Positions 31,099 through 41,586 of a stretch of DNA of 64,000 nt are shown piece by piece; the stretch's first letter is position 1; each line of letters begins with the position of its first letter. Both the position numbers and the translations under genes were made by a program. The notes under the pieces are model-generated. The model searched no databases. It saw only the letters and a list, made by a program, of their open reading frames with translations, and was not told the origin of the DNA. Origin of the DNA: Porogramme epimiltina (taxonomy: Eukaryota; Basidiomycota; Agaricomycetes; Polyporales; Polyporaceae); contig FTLJ01000160.1 of assembly GCA_900155495.1 (NCBI GenBank), positions 157,471 to 221,470 on the forward strand, given 5' to 3'.

Positions 31099-32821
31099 AT
31101 GTCTCCAGTAGACACCACATCCAGCGTGAACTCGACCATGGGAACCCCCACCTCCGAGGCTATTCTGTACGTTGCCCTCCATCGGGTACCATGTTCTATT
31201 GGGTCTTGACCATTTTGCGCTTTCTAGGTTGGCGAAAGCCAAGTTCGATGTTATGGTTCATCTCGCTCTTGCCATTGCCGCATCCAGTCCGTGTCCCTAC
31301 CCTTTGTTCAATAGCATTTATGACCCATTCTATTTCCTAGCGGTTCTGTATTTCGAATACTTAGTGACACTGGACATGGAGGTAGAGAGGTTCTGGAAGA
31401 AGCCATTCTCCCGATTGGCTTTTGGCTTCTTCCTCAACCGCTACCTTTCTTTGTTAGCACATATATCCTTGATATGTCAGTTCGCTTTCTTCCAGACCAT
31501 ATCGGTGAGTCACGTTGCTCAAATAGTATCAGAAGCTGACACTTTCTTCTTGTCATTTCATGAATATAGATGTGAGTCAACTTCGGGCTTGACTCACCAC
31601 CTAACGGTTCTCCTGACGTTTATTTCAACCCACTTTTACATCTAGATGCGAGAAGTTGCAGATGTTCCACCAGCTGTCGCTCGGTATCACCCAATTCATA
31701 GTCGGAGGTGAGTTTATAAACTCGTATGACTCGACTGGCGCGTTCTCAGAGACACTGCAGCCCTACAGATATTCCGTGTGTACGCCATATATCACAGGAG
31801 CCGGGTTGTCCTCTCAGCGTTGATCGCGCTGGCTTTGTTCACCTGTGCGGTTGTTTCAGTAAGTTTTTTGTGGTCGCGACGTCGCCCTGGAAGGCTCATC
31901 GCACATTCCCGATGAATCAGTGGGCAATGGCTACAATCTGGAGTACACGTAAGCCGCTCAACACCATTGCGATGACTACAACACTTGATCTCGGGGCGGA
32001 AATTGTTGGCTGCAATTTCGAAACCACAGAAACTCAGTGAGCCTACCTACCGTTGTTCCTCCAAAGAGTGGATTTCTGACCTGTTTCTTTACTGTATAGG
32101 GGCCATTGTACGTCTCACACAAGCCATCAGGACTTCTCTTCCTCGGATACGCTAACGTCAGCTAGTATTCGCAATTGTATGGTCTTGCGCGCTGGTCTTT
32201 GATATAGCAGTGTTTACTCTCACTGTTTGTCGTGTTTCAAGAGACGAAGATATTCTTCGAGGGAGCCTCCTTTCTGTTATCCTTCGAGATGGTGAGTTCG
32301 GTAGCTAATGTTCGTTCGTATATATTGATGAACAGTACGTAGGCACTCTATACTTCGCGTATTTATCGTTTCCTTGTAGCCCTCTCCCGGTTCTGATACC
32401 TCATGTGTATATGTGAACAGGGTTTTACTAGTTTGCCATCTGGGCAATGTTTCAACCTTCTTGGTAAGCAATTTTATACCTCACAGGATCTCTTCTCTGA
32501 TGTCATTGCCCTCCCTTTTATCGACGACACACGCATTATAGTTTGTAAACGTGCGTCGTCATCCATATATTAATCATAAGGCGCAGCCGTTCAATCTCAT
32601 CTTTGTTGTTCATAGCCCGCGTTCAAAAGCGTCAGCGCCACGCTCACAAATGTGTAAGGCATTTTGAACTGAGTGGAGACTAAGGACTATTCATTGACTG
32701 TTTCGTTTGTCCGAATAGGCTCGCAACCTCCTTAATGTCTCGATTAATGCTCAACATCCGCGACCCGGAGCTGGGGCATGGGGCACGGCTTGGACTAGGT
32801 TCTGTCCATGTTACGTGTTGA
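31099..32821 (+). CDS. DUF6533 family membrane protein, copy G
   Basis: Predicted 303 residues. Exons: 31099-31166, 31228-31286, 31341-31504, 31570-31571 (2 nt, AT), 31646-31707, 31761-31858, 31921-32036, 32100-32107 (8 nt), 32166-32291, 32343-32358 (16 nt), 32421-32463, 32542-32550 (9 nt), 32616-32653, 32719-32821. All 14 lengths equal those of copy D. The first exon MSPVDTTSS and the tail NIRDPELGHG also match D closely, while the last 15 residues have diverged. Signature: VLYFEYLVTLDMEVERFW, then FFLNRYLSLLAHISLICQF. Intact despite the decay of the SurE copy upstream, which suggests selection acts on the membrane gene independently (inference). Confidence 0.86.
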
Positions 32822-33708
32822 TCTGATGGCTTAGGGTATGAACAGCGCTCTTGATACCTTTCTAAAAAGTTCAAAATAACCTTATTTCCATGTCGCCCCT
32901 TAATTAGATATGAGTCCTCAGGTGTCTTAGGTACGAAACCCTATGACGTATTTGACCACTATCACGAAGCTTACCTTTAATCCAACGTTAGCTAATTGCT
33001 GTGCGCTTATGATTTCGAAGTCTCTTCCGTTGTTTGGGGTTGCATGGAATTGGCTACAGGATGAATGTATATCTCATTCTAATCTCCCACAAGACTGCTT
33101 CTTATGTTAAATGGTATGCCCGTGTTTGAGTTCTGCAGGAAGAAACCTGACATTTAGCTTATCCGGAGATCACGGCCATTCTGTTTATGAATTTATCATA
33201 GAGCTTGGAGCTGCGTGGTTCACGGCTAATTTCTCCCGCACGCCCTGTGAGACAGGGAGAGACTATGTCGCATGCGGCGGTGAACAAGAACCGCTGCCCA
33301 TGTTACTGCCCCGGGGAGAAGTCGCTCTCGGAATGCTTCTTGCCGTCTAATCACCCTCTTCACACGGCTCTCGGCACTGTCTCAGTTCAGATTTCTTCAG
33401 AATGAGGGTTTACAGGTCGAGAATATCACAATGCCCGACATCAGATCATCTCATTCCGCTCGTCCATCCACAGGTGATGACGTATGTTATTTTTTGTACA
33501 ATCTCTCCACAACTTAAAACGTCTTCAGTGCGACTGACAAGCTGTAATTGGCTTCTAACCTCAGAAACAGGAGTCTATCGGCTTCAAGGTGCCATGGTGC
33601 GAGTTCTAATCATCGGTACCTCCCTCGGCGGATATATGTGCCGTGCTCCCCGCAGAACGATCGGCGCGACTCCCTCTCAACATAGGACCACCCACTGCGC
33701 ACTGCACT
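32822..33708. other. Spacer between copies G and H
   Basis: Related in blocks to the D-E spacer (24.83-25.62 kb). No exon supported; the open frames seen have no family similarity. Confidence 0.5.
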
Positions 33709-35382
33709 ATGGACCCTTCGGCACTCTATAGTTCCTCGTAAGTGCTTCCATCGCCTTCCGATACCACGTGTTTTTGTTGCTTATCGTAGCTTCGAAGACT
33801 CGTCAACGCGAAACAAGACGCCACGTCCCGTCTAGCCTTCTCAGCCGCGGTATTTAGTAGGCCTCCTTTCGTTAGTAATGTCCTACATCGGTCTTAGGTC
33901 TCACGATCTATTTTATCGCCAGCCATATTGTATTTCGACTTTACTCTCACCTTTGGTATGGAAGTGGAGCGGTTCTGGAAGCGGCGTTTTTCCGCCGCTT
34001 CGTTCGGTTTTTTCCTCAACAGGTACTTGGTAGCCGTTGCGCACATCCAGGTCATCTATGAGTTCTTCGGGTCTCAGATTCCGTCTGTGCGTATTTATCC
34101 AGATTCTTCAGAATCCCGTTTGACACCGACTTCAACGTATCTGGCATTGGGACGTAGATGTAAGTGGATAACTGCATATCCGTTGTTTAACGTCCAACTC
34201 TTTTTAATAGATGCACCAAGTTACAGAAATTCCACCAGATACTCGCTGGAGTCACACAGGTGATCGTCGCTGGTGGGCGGTTCATCAAGCATCATGATCA
34301 CGTCAAGTACACGTTTAACAAATGCCACTACAGCACTACAGATATTCCGTGTTTACGCCCGGGCCTTGTATCATAGCAGCCGGAAAATTCTATTCTCATT
34401 GGTCGGCTTGGCAGCTTATGCATGCGTAGTCGTATTAGTGAGTCCGCTATGATCATTTGCACAATTCGATCCTTATGATTAATGCTACTTCCCCGTATAC
34501 AGTGGGCAATTCTAATGGTATGGAAAAACGAACCTCTTCATGATAACCAACAACCAAGCCTGGGATGCAATTATGATATTACTGATGCGCAGTGAGTCTG
34601 TATTACGCCCTGACCCCTGTTTGCGAGAAATGTGACATTTCCGCCTTAACTACAGGGGTCACTGTACGTCATTAGAGCAATCCATTACGATGACATGCCA
34701 TGGAACTCGAGTTAGGGTTCGCTGCAGTCTGGGGCTGCGCTTTACTCTTCGACTTGACCATATTCACCCTCACTCTATCTCGAATTATCACCGCGGGTCG
34801 CATCCTGAACGGCAGTCTCTTTGCTGTGATCTTGCGAGACGGTGAGCGACGACACCTCGGTGTCATCATTTCTGTGGTTTAATAACGGACTTTGCATAGG
34901 TGCCTTGTATTTTGGGTTGGCGTCATAAACAATAGATGCTTATGTGGCGGATTCCGGTTCTGATAAATTCACGTTTCAGCGTTCTTCTGGGCTGCCATCT
35001 GACGAGCGTCTCGACATTTCTTGTGAGTTTAGCAACCCTCAGACGTGACTTGGTAATCAATTTTGTGCCACTTGAATAGCTTGCTCAAGTGCGTCATTCT
35101 TCTCGTGTCAAATTACCCTGGCACCCTAAACATCCATAACGCAGCCTGGTTACAAGAGTATCGGTGTCACCATTACCAATGCGTGAGTACCAACTTGGCC
35201 ACCGTTGCCCACTCAAACGAAGCATGTTAACGGGACCCATGGACATCTCTAGAGTTGCAACAAGTCTCATGTCTCGACTGATGCTGAACCTGAGAGACCC
35301 AGCCACAATTTTTAGCCCCCCACTGTCTCGTCGACGCTCTTCCAATGCCGACTTTCGGTTCAATTTGGAGAGAGCTAATTAA
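33709..35382 (+). CDS. DUF6533 family membrane protein, copy H
   Basis: Predicted 292 residues, closest to copy E. Exons: 33709-33737, 33798-33856, 33923-34086, 34158-34159 (2 nt, AT), 34211-34272, 34334-34437, 34503-34591, 34656-34663 (8 nt), 34716-34841, 34900-34915 (16 nt), 34980-35022, 35080-35088 (9 nt), 35145-35182, 35253-35382. Exon 2 needs the acceptor at 33797; the AG eight bases earlier would break the frame, and the chosen one restores the 59-nt length of the family. The exon at 34334 is 6 nt longer (two extra residues, Arg-Ala, in VYARALYH). Signature: ILYFDFTLTFGMEVERFW, then FFLNRYLVAVAHIQVIYEFF. Confidence 0.83.
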
Positions 35383-36182
35383 TTACAATTAGGGTGTTTC
35401 TGTTCTATATATCTTGTATTCAGCTACTTCATCGCGTTCTTGAAGCAGAACATACACATTATACGCTCTATCTTGGCAGCCTGAGATCGATGAGAATGCA
35501 CAGTGATGGAACGACTTGAACGACAACGCTGAAGAGTCGTCACTCGAAGGTCTCCGGCGAATGCCGAGATTTGATGCTGACGTCACCTCACTTACGACGG
35601 ATTTGTCATCTCTGCTTTTGGATCCGCTGCGGGAGCATCGTTGCGGTAACACGGTCGCGTCAGTTCAACGTCTCATCTAGCTGCATAGCTATGCCTGTTT
35701 CTGTGAGTGACCGCTCGATAGATGTGGCAAGTAGGTGTTCTGTAGATGCTGATGACGGCTCAAAGCTTTATACTTCTCCGCGAAGATCGCATGCAACAGG
35801 ACGAGCTCAGACGTGAAGAATGCACTTCCATTTTCGCCGTCAGCAATCGCATCTTTTGGAGGGCCGGACGTTAGTGGCCGTATGGTTCGCAGCCGTAATA
35901 GACCAGGCATCAACGTGAGTTCTAATTGTGCATACCCGGAACGAGGATTTTCATGCCGTGAAACATGTGTCGGCGCCGTCAGCTCCTAGGCCTAGTAGAG
36001 TTCTTGACGTGATCGCAAGTTGTGCAGGCCCGTTCATACTGAATCCCCGGACACAGGTGTTAATCATGATATGTGTCCTGAGTTGCGTTCCAACCGTCAT
36101 TCCCCATGGAACGCCTATATGCACCGAGCACCGACTGCCGCCACACCCAGCCCCCTGGCCGCCCCCCCTCCCACACAACAAC
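35383..36182. other. Spacer between copies H and I
   Basis: Non-coding as far as I can see. Parts recur in order before J and K, for example around ACGTGAAGAATG and around ATCATGATATGTGTCCTGAG. It carries the promoter of copy I. Confidence 0.5.
36116..36123 (+). promoter_or_regulatory. TATA-like element of copy I
   Basis: TATATGCA in the context CGCCTATATGCACC, 67 bp upstream of the ATG of copy I. The same context stands 73 bp before copy K and, with one change, before copy J, so it is part of the duplicated promoter. Confidence 0.5.
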
Positions 36183-37794
36183 ATGGATCTGCCTACCACT
36201 TTCGCCGCCGCCGCATTCTGTGAGCCCTCGAATTCATCTGCCCTTGTGCACAATATCAACGCATATCTAATAACGTATTTATTGATCAGCCATACTCTAC
36301 TTCGACTACATACTTACACTCGACATGGAAGTGGAGAGGTTTTGGATGCGGCAATTCTCCTGGATTTCCGTCGGGTTCTTCCTTAACCGGTACCTTGCGG
36401 TGGCGGCGCACATCCCCGTCATGTTCGAGTTTTTCTGGACTAACTCGCCCTCGGTGAGTGGTACATTACGAGTGCCACGCAAGAACAAATGTTGAGTTGT
36501 CGAATTTCGCTTCGGTGTATGAACGAAGACGTAGGCAAGATTTTTCATTCTCCTGAATTTATGCTGACCGTTTTTCTCATCATCTCATAACAGTTGCGAC
36601 GGACTGTTATTTTACCATCAAGTTCTTGTCGGGGCCTCTCAACTCTTTGTTGGAAGTAAGTTGTGGACGACGCCTCTCTTTATTTAGCTTACTCAAGGTG
36701 ATATCGCTGCAGGTCTGCAAATATTCCGCGTCTACGCCATGTATCATAGTAGCCGAGTGATTCTTCTCGCACTGGCCGGGTTCGCGACCCTGATGTCTAC
36801 TGTTGCAGTGGTGAGTAACATAATTATAACTCTCTGGGCTAGTTGATGTGCCCTTGGAACATATACTCCGATTCTGGACAAACTCGTTAACAATCTGTGC
36901 ACAGTGGGCTCTCAGCATGGTTTGGCAAACAAATACGCAGCTCGGCCAGACAACAGTTATCAACGCCCCCTCCATTAGATGCCACAACAATGATACCACG
37001 GACATACAGTGAGACCAACTTTATTCCTTTAGATTGAAAGCGGCTCACACGCTTCCGATCAGGGGTCATTGTACGTTCTATTGAGCAAAGTACTTCGCCT
37101 CCCTTCAATTGTCTGAAACATCTCGTGATCCAGGGTTTGCCGTTATATGGTCCTGTGTGCTGGCCGGCGACATTGTATTGTTTAGCCTTACGCTCTATCG
37201 TGTCCTGGGAGTTAGACATTTGTGGCGCGGCAGTCTTTTCACCACCATTCTTCGCGACGGTAAGTGCAGCATTGCATCAACATAGCATTCTATTGAGTGC
37301 TAACCGTTCTCAGGTGCTCTGTATTTCGCGTACGTCTGCGACGTTCTTTGGGAGGAGTCAGAGGAGTGGCCTCTAACATACACTCGAGCAGCGTGTTGCT
37401 GGTATGCCATTTGGCCAATGTCTCAACATTCCTGGTAAGACTCGCCTCTCATTACAAATACACCGATATCATGCTTACCACCGTGCCTTTCTAACAAGCT
37501 GGCCCCGGTATGTCGTTGATTGAGCAGTGTTAGAAATGAAACCGACGTTTATGCTCAATAGTCCGAGCTCAAAAGCCTCACCGTCACGCTGACAAACGTG
37601 TGAGTGAAGCTTCGCCCCATCCGTGTCTGACATCATCCTAGTCGTACTGACCTCCCGTCGTACTTCCTTTCAGGCTGGCCACGACCCTAATGTCTCGCAT
37701 GATGCTCAACATCCGTGACCCGGAGCTGGCGAGCCCCGCACTTCCTCAGCTACCGCGGGCGTCCCCTGGGGATAGTCGGACCAATTGGAAGTAA
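36183..37794 (+). CDS. DUF6533 family membrane protein, copy I
   Basis: Predicted 275 residues, F type (MDLPTTFAAAAF start, no separate first exon). Exons: 36183-36219, 36290-36453, 36529-36530 (2 nt, AC), 36594-36655, 36713-36810, 36905-37008, 37063-37070 (8 nt), 37134-37259, 37314-37329 (16 nt), 37392-37434, 37499-37507 (9 nt), 37562-37599, 37674-37794. The 2-nt exon AC plus T gives Thr before Cys. Signature: ILYFDYILTLDMEVERFW, then FFLNRYLAVAAHIPVMFEFF. Other parts: LQIFRVYAMYHSSR, FAVIWSCVLAGDIVLF, LMSRMMLNIRDPELASPALP. It completes the second SurE-G-H-I segment. Confidence 0.86.
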
Positions 37795-38939
37795 AATTCG
37801 AAGAAGGTTTCCGAGTTGCTTTGTAGGATCCCTCGACATCTATTGGACTTTCGGTACTCTCTGGGACACGTCTGTAATCCTTCAAATACTCCCCGCATAT
37901 TCTGTGTATTTGTTGAGCGAGCGACACATCACTGTCGCCGCAATGATACCGTACTCAGCGACGTTCAATTCGCTGGATATTGGAGGCAAGTGGATGGGCG
38001 TCGTGGTACCTTCTGTGCGCCTAGGCCCCGCGCTAGGTGAGCGGTATAGCTTGAATTTGATCTCGACAATAGCGGGGAAGTTAAGTGGTTGTTGTGGGTG
38101 CACGCCCCATTGATCACTACGCCCCCAATGCATTCGATGAGTTCATGACTAATACTGGCATCCCGGGGGTCATCCCATCATTTCCATGTTGCAGACTTGG
38201 TTCCTGAATCCGCCCTCGCCCCCGCCGTGACCGCTCGGCGCGCTGCCGCCTCCGCCGATGTGCCCGTAGATGCCCATGATCGTCGTCTGCATCGGCGAGT
38301 CGCCGCCCATCAATGGGGTCGCCGGCGAACGCCCGAAAATCATTGCTGATATCAACTCACTTACAATGGATTTCTTGTCACCCCCTTCAGATCCGTTGCC
38401 ATGGGGCGCTGTGCTTCACATGGAGCGGCGGCAATATCATAGTGTCATCACGTCTGGCTATATATGACATAGCTTTGTACGCTTCGGTGAGTGGCAGTTC
38501 GGTGGATGTGGTGATCGTAAGGAGTTCTGTCAATGCTGTCGCTGATAGCTCAAAGTTATCTTGATCGGGAAGGCTACAAGAAATAGGACGAGCCTAGACG
38601 TGAAGAATCCGCTTCAATTATGTGGTGAGCCGGGCGTTGATGACCGTATGGTTGTCTGCCATGTTCAAGCAGACTTTCTAATGGCGCAGACGCTCTAATG
38701 AGGGGACGTATTCTGTGACCCATGTGTCGGCGTTCTCACCTTCCTTGACGCTATCACGAGTTGCGTAAGTCCATCCACACCTAATCCCCGGACACAGTTG
38801 TTAATCATGATATGTATCCTAAGATGCATTTCGACCATCATTCACCATGGAATACTCATATGCATCGAGCTTCGGCGTAGGCCGTCACCTCACCCGGCCC
38901 ACCCGTCCGTCCCCATCCCCCACCAGGTCATGGATCTTC
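37795..38939. other. Spacer between copies I and J
   Basis: Contains blocks shared with the H-I and J-K spacers and the copy J promoter. A GC-rich stretch at 38.21-38.33 kb stands out from its surroundings; its minus-strand frame is Gly-rich (IMGIYGHIGGGGSAPSGHGG) and may be a fragment of an unrelated gene. No complete gene supported. Confidence 0.45.
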
Positions 38940-40544
38940 CTACCGCTTTCGCCGCCGCCGGGTTCTGTGAGCTCTCATGTTCTTCTACCCTGTGCTCGAG
39001 GTCACTGCATTTCTGACAGCATGCATGTCCCGACCAGCTATACTCTACTTCGACTATATCCTGACATTCGACATGGAAGTGGAGAGGTTCTGGATGCGAC
39101 AATTCTCCTGGATCTCTGTTGGCTTCTTCCTCAATCGGTACATCGCGGTAATAACGCACATTCCTGTGATGTTCGAGTTCTTTTGGACCAGCGTACCCTC
39201 GGTGAGATATACGATGCTTCATTTCACGCAACAGCACATTGATTCCCAAGTTTCAATTCGACGTACGGACGAAGGCGTACGCAATATACTGTCAGTATTC
39301 CTGAAGAAGCTGTATGTTAATTATAGGTTCTTTACAGTTGCAAGGAGTTGGTATTTTACCACCAGCTACTTATTGGGGTCTCTCAACTCCTTGTCGGAAG
39401 TAAGCCACTCTCGACGCATCTTTGTATCTAGCCCACTCAAAGTGAAATTGCTCCAGGTTTGCAAATATTTCGCGTCTACGCCCTGTATCATAGCAGCCAA
39501 ATGGTTCTCTTCACATTGTCTGGGTTTGCGATGCTCATGTCCGCGGTTGCAGCGGTACGTAATGCATTTGTGGCTTGTCTTGGCCAGTAGATAGGACCTT
39601 ACGGCATACATTCCGATGCCGGAGAAGCTCATCATCAATCTGTGGACAGTGGGGTGTCAGCATGGTGTGGCAAACAAACTCTACGGTTCTCAGTACGCCT
39701 CGTTTCGGTTGCCACTTCCACAACACGGATACCCAGTGAGTATAGACTCCAATATTGATTCTTTAGATTGAAAGAGGCTCACACGCTTTTAGGGGTCGTT
39801 GTACGTGTTTATGAGCTGACATCTCACCACTTTCTGACCTTTTTCCTGGTGTAGGGCTCGCCGTCGTATGGTCTTGTGTGCTGGCCAACGATATCGTAGT
39901 GTTTAGCCTCACACTATATCGCGTCCTGGGAGTTGGGAAATTGTGGCACGGCAGCTTTTTCACCATCATTCTTCGCGATGGTAAGTAAGGCAGCATATAA
40001 ACATGACATTCTATTGAGCACACATCCTCAGGCGCTCTATATTTTGCGTGCGTTCTTAACGTCCTTTAGAGACTCTGGGGGAGAACCCTAATAAACCCTC
40101 GCGCAGCGTGTTGCTTGTATGCCACCTGGCCAATGTCTCAACGTCCCTGGTAAGACCTCCCCTCGTTGCGTACACACCGGATGCATGCTTACTTTATCCT
40201 CTCTTGCTTCTATCGCTATATTTCTCTAAAAAGCTGGCACCGGTACGTCAATTCATTAGGCAGCGTTAGGTTGAACTAGAGCCAACTCAAACCAACATTG
40301 ATACCCAATAGTCTGAACTCAAAAGCCTCACCGTCACACTCACAAACGTGTAAGTGAAGCTACACCTTGTCCGTACCCGACACCGTTCTAGCCGCACCGA
40401 CACTCCGTCGTATTTCCTCTCAGGCTCGCCACGACCCTGATGTCTCGCATGATGTTCAACATCCGTGACCCGGAGCTGGCGAGCCCCGCACTTCCTCGAC
40501 TACCGTATTCATCACGGGGCAATGGACGGATCAATTGGCAGTAA
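38940..40544 (+). CDS. DUF6533 family membrane protein, copy J
   Basis: Predicted 269 residues, F type. Exons: 38940-38976, 39038-39201, 39275-39276 (2 nt, GC), 39338-39399, 39457-39554, 39650-39735, 39793-39800 (8 nt), 39855-39980, 40032-40047 (16 nt), 40107-40149, 40234-40242 (9 nt), 40312-40349, 40424-40544. The 2-nt exon GC plus T gives Ala before Cys. The variable exon at 39650 is the shortest of the array (86 nt), in the loop after WGVSMVWQTN. Signature: ILYFDYILTFDMEVERFW, then FFLNRYIAVITHIPVMFEFF. The last exon has the same length as in copy I and nearly the same tail (ELASPALPRLP), so J arose from an I-like gene by tandem duplication. Confidence 0.86.
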
Positions 40545-41586
40545 ATATACTGAAGTTGACTATTTATTCTTCGTTGGGTCCCTCAAGACTGCTGGAAATT
40601 TGGGGATTTTCCGGGATGCATCCGGTCTGCATATAAACTCTCCAGTGCGATATCATTATATAACTATTAGTCGTGGTCGCGCGACATGTTGGGGTGGCCC
40701 CGGCTGCGGGTGTCTCATGACCCGTGCATGCCTTCTGTGTACAGTTCTTGTCAGTAATAATGCATGGTACGTGCATTCAAAATCAATGAGCTCCTCGCGG
40801 CCCGGGTTATAGAGAAATGCCATAGGATGAGTCAGCGACACATAGTTGCGACTTTAGTAATGAAAACGCATAGCGACAGATCCCCGTGGACGTACGTACA
40901 TATTCTGCGGTGCATACATCATGTATCACTGGTTCCTAACGACGACTCGGACGCCGTATGCGAAGGCCTCCGGGCCCGGTCTTCGAAGAATACCCAAAAG
41001 TAGGCGTGACGTCAGCGCGCTTATGATGTATTTGTCATCCTCTCCTTTTCCATCTGCTGCGACGGCCCGGGGAGCATTGTAGTGTCAGTTCATGTCACCA
41101 TCCAGCCACATAGCTCTGTCCGCTGCTGTGTGCGACAACCCGATGCATGTGGCAAGTAGAAGGATGTCTGTCGATGCTGATGGCTTTAAGTTTCCTCTAC
41201 TTACTTATCCGGGAAGACCTCATGCAGTCACCCATCAGGACAAGCCCACTGGACGTGAAAAATGCTCCTCAATTTTCGCCGTCGAGAACACCCTAACCGT
41301 CTGGTGGGCCAGGTGCTAGCTACCGCATGACCTTTTGCCATAGCCATGCAGACCATAGCATAGGTTATAATGGTGGACCATGCGTCGGTGACGGCAGCGT
41401 CCTTGACGGGATCACAGTTGCACAAGCCCGTTCATACTGACTCCCCGGACGCAGGTGTTGATCATGATGTGTGTCCTGAGTTGCGTTCCTCCTGCCATTC
41501 TCCATGAAACGCCTATATGCACCATACACCGACGGCCACCCCACCCATTCACCCCCCGTCCCCCATCCTACACGTAACACGAGAAC
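40545..41586. other. Spacer between copies J and K
   Basis: Same patchwork of shared blocks as the spacers before I and J, including the promoter part with ATCATGATGTGTGTCCTGAG. No exon supported. Confidence 0.5.
41514..41521 (+). promoter_or_regulatory. TATA-like element of copy K
   Basis: TATATGCA in CGCCTATATGCACC, 73 bp upstream of the ATG. Same context as before copy I. Confidence 0.5.
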
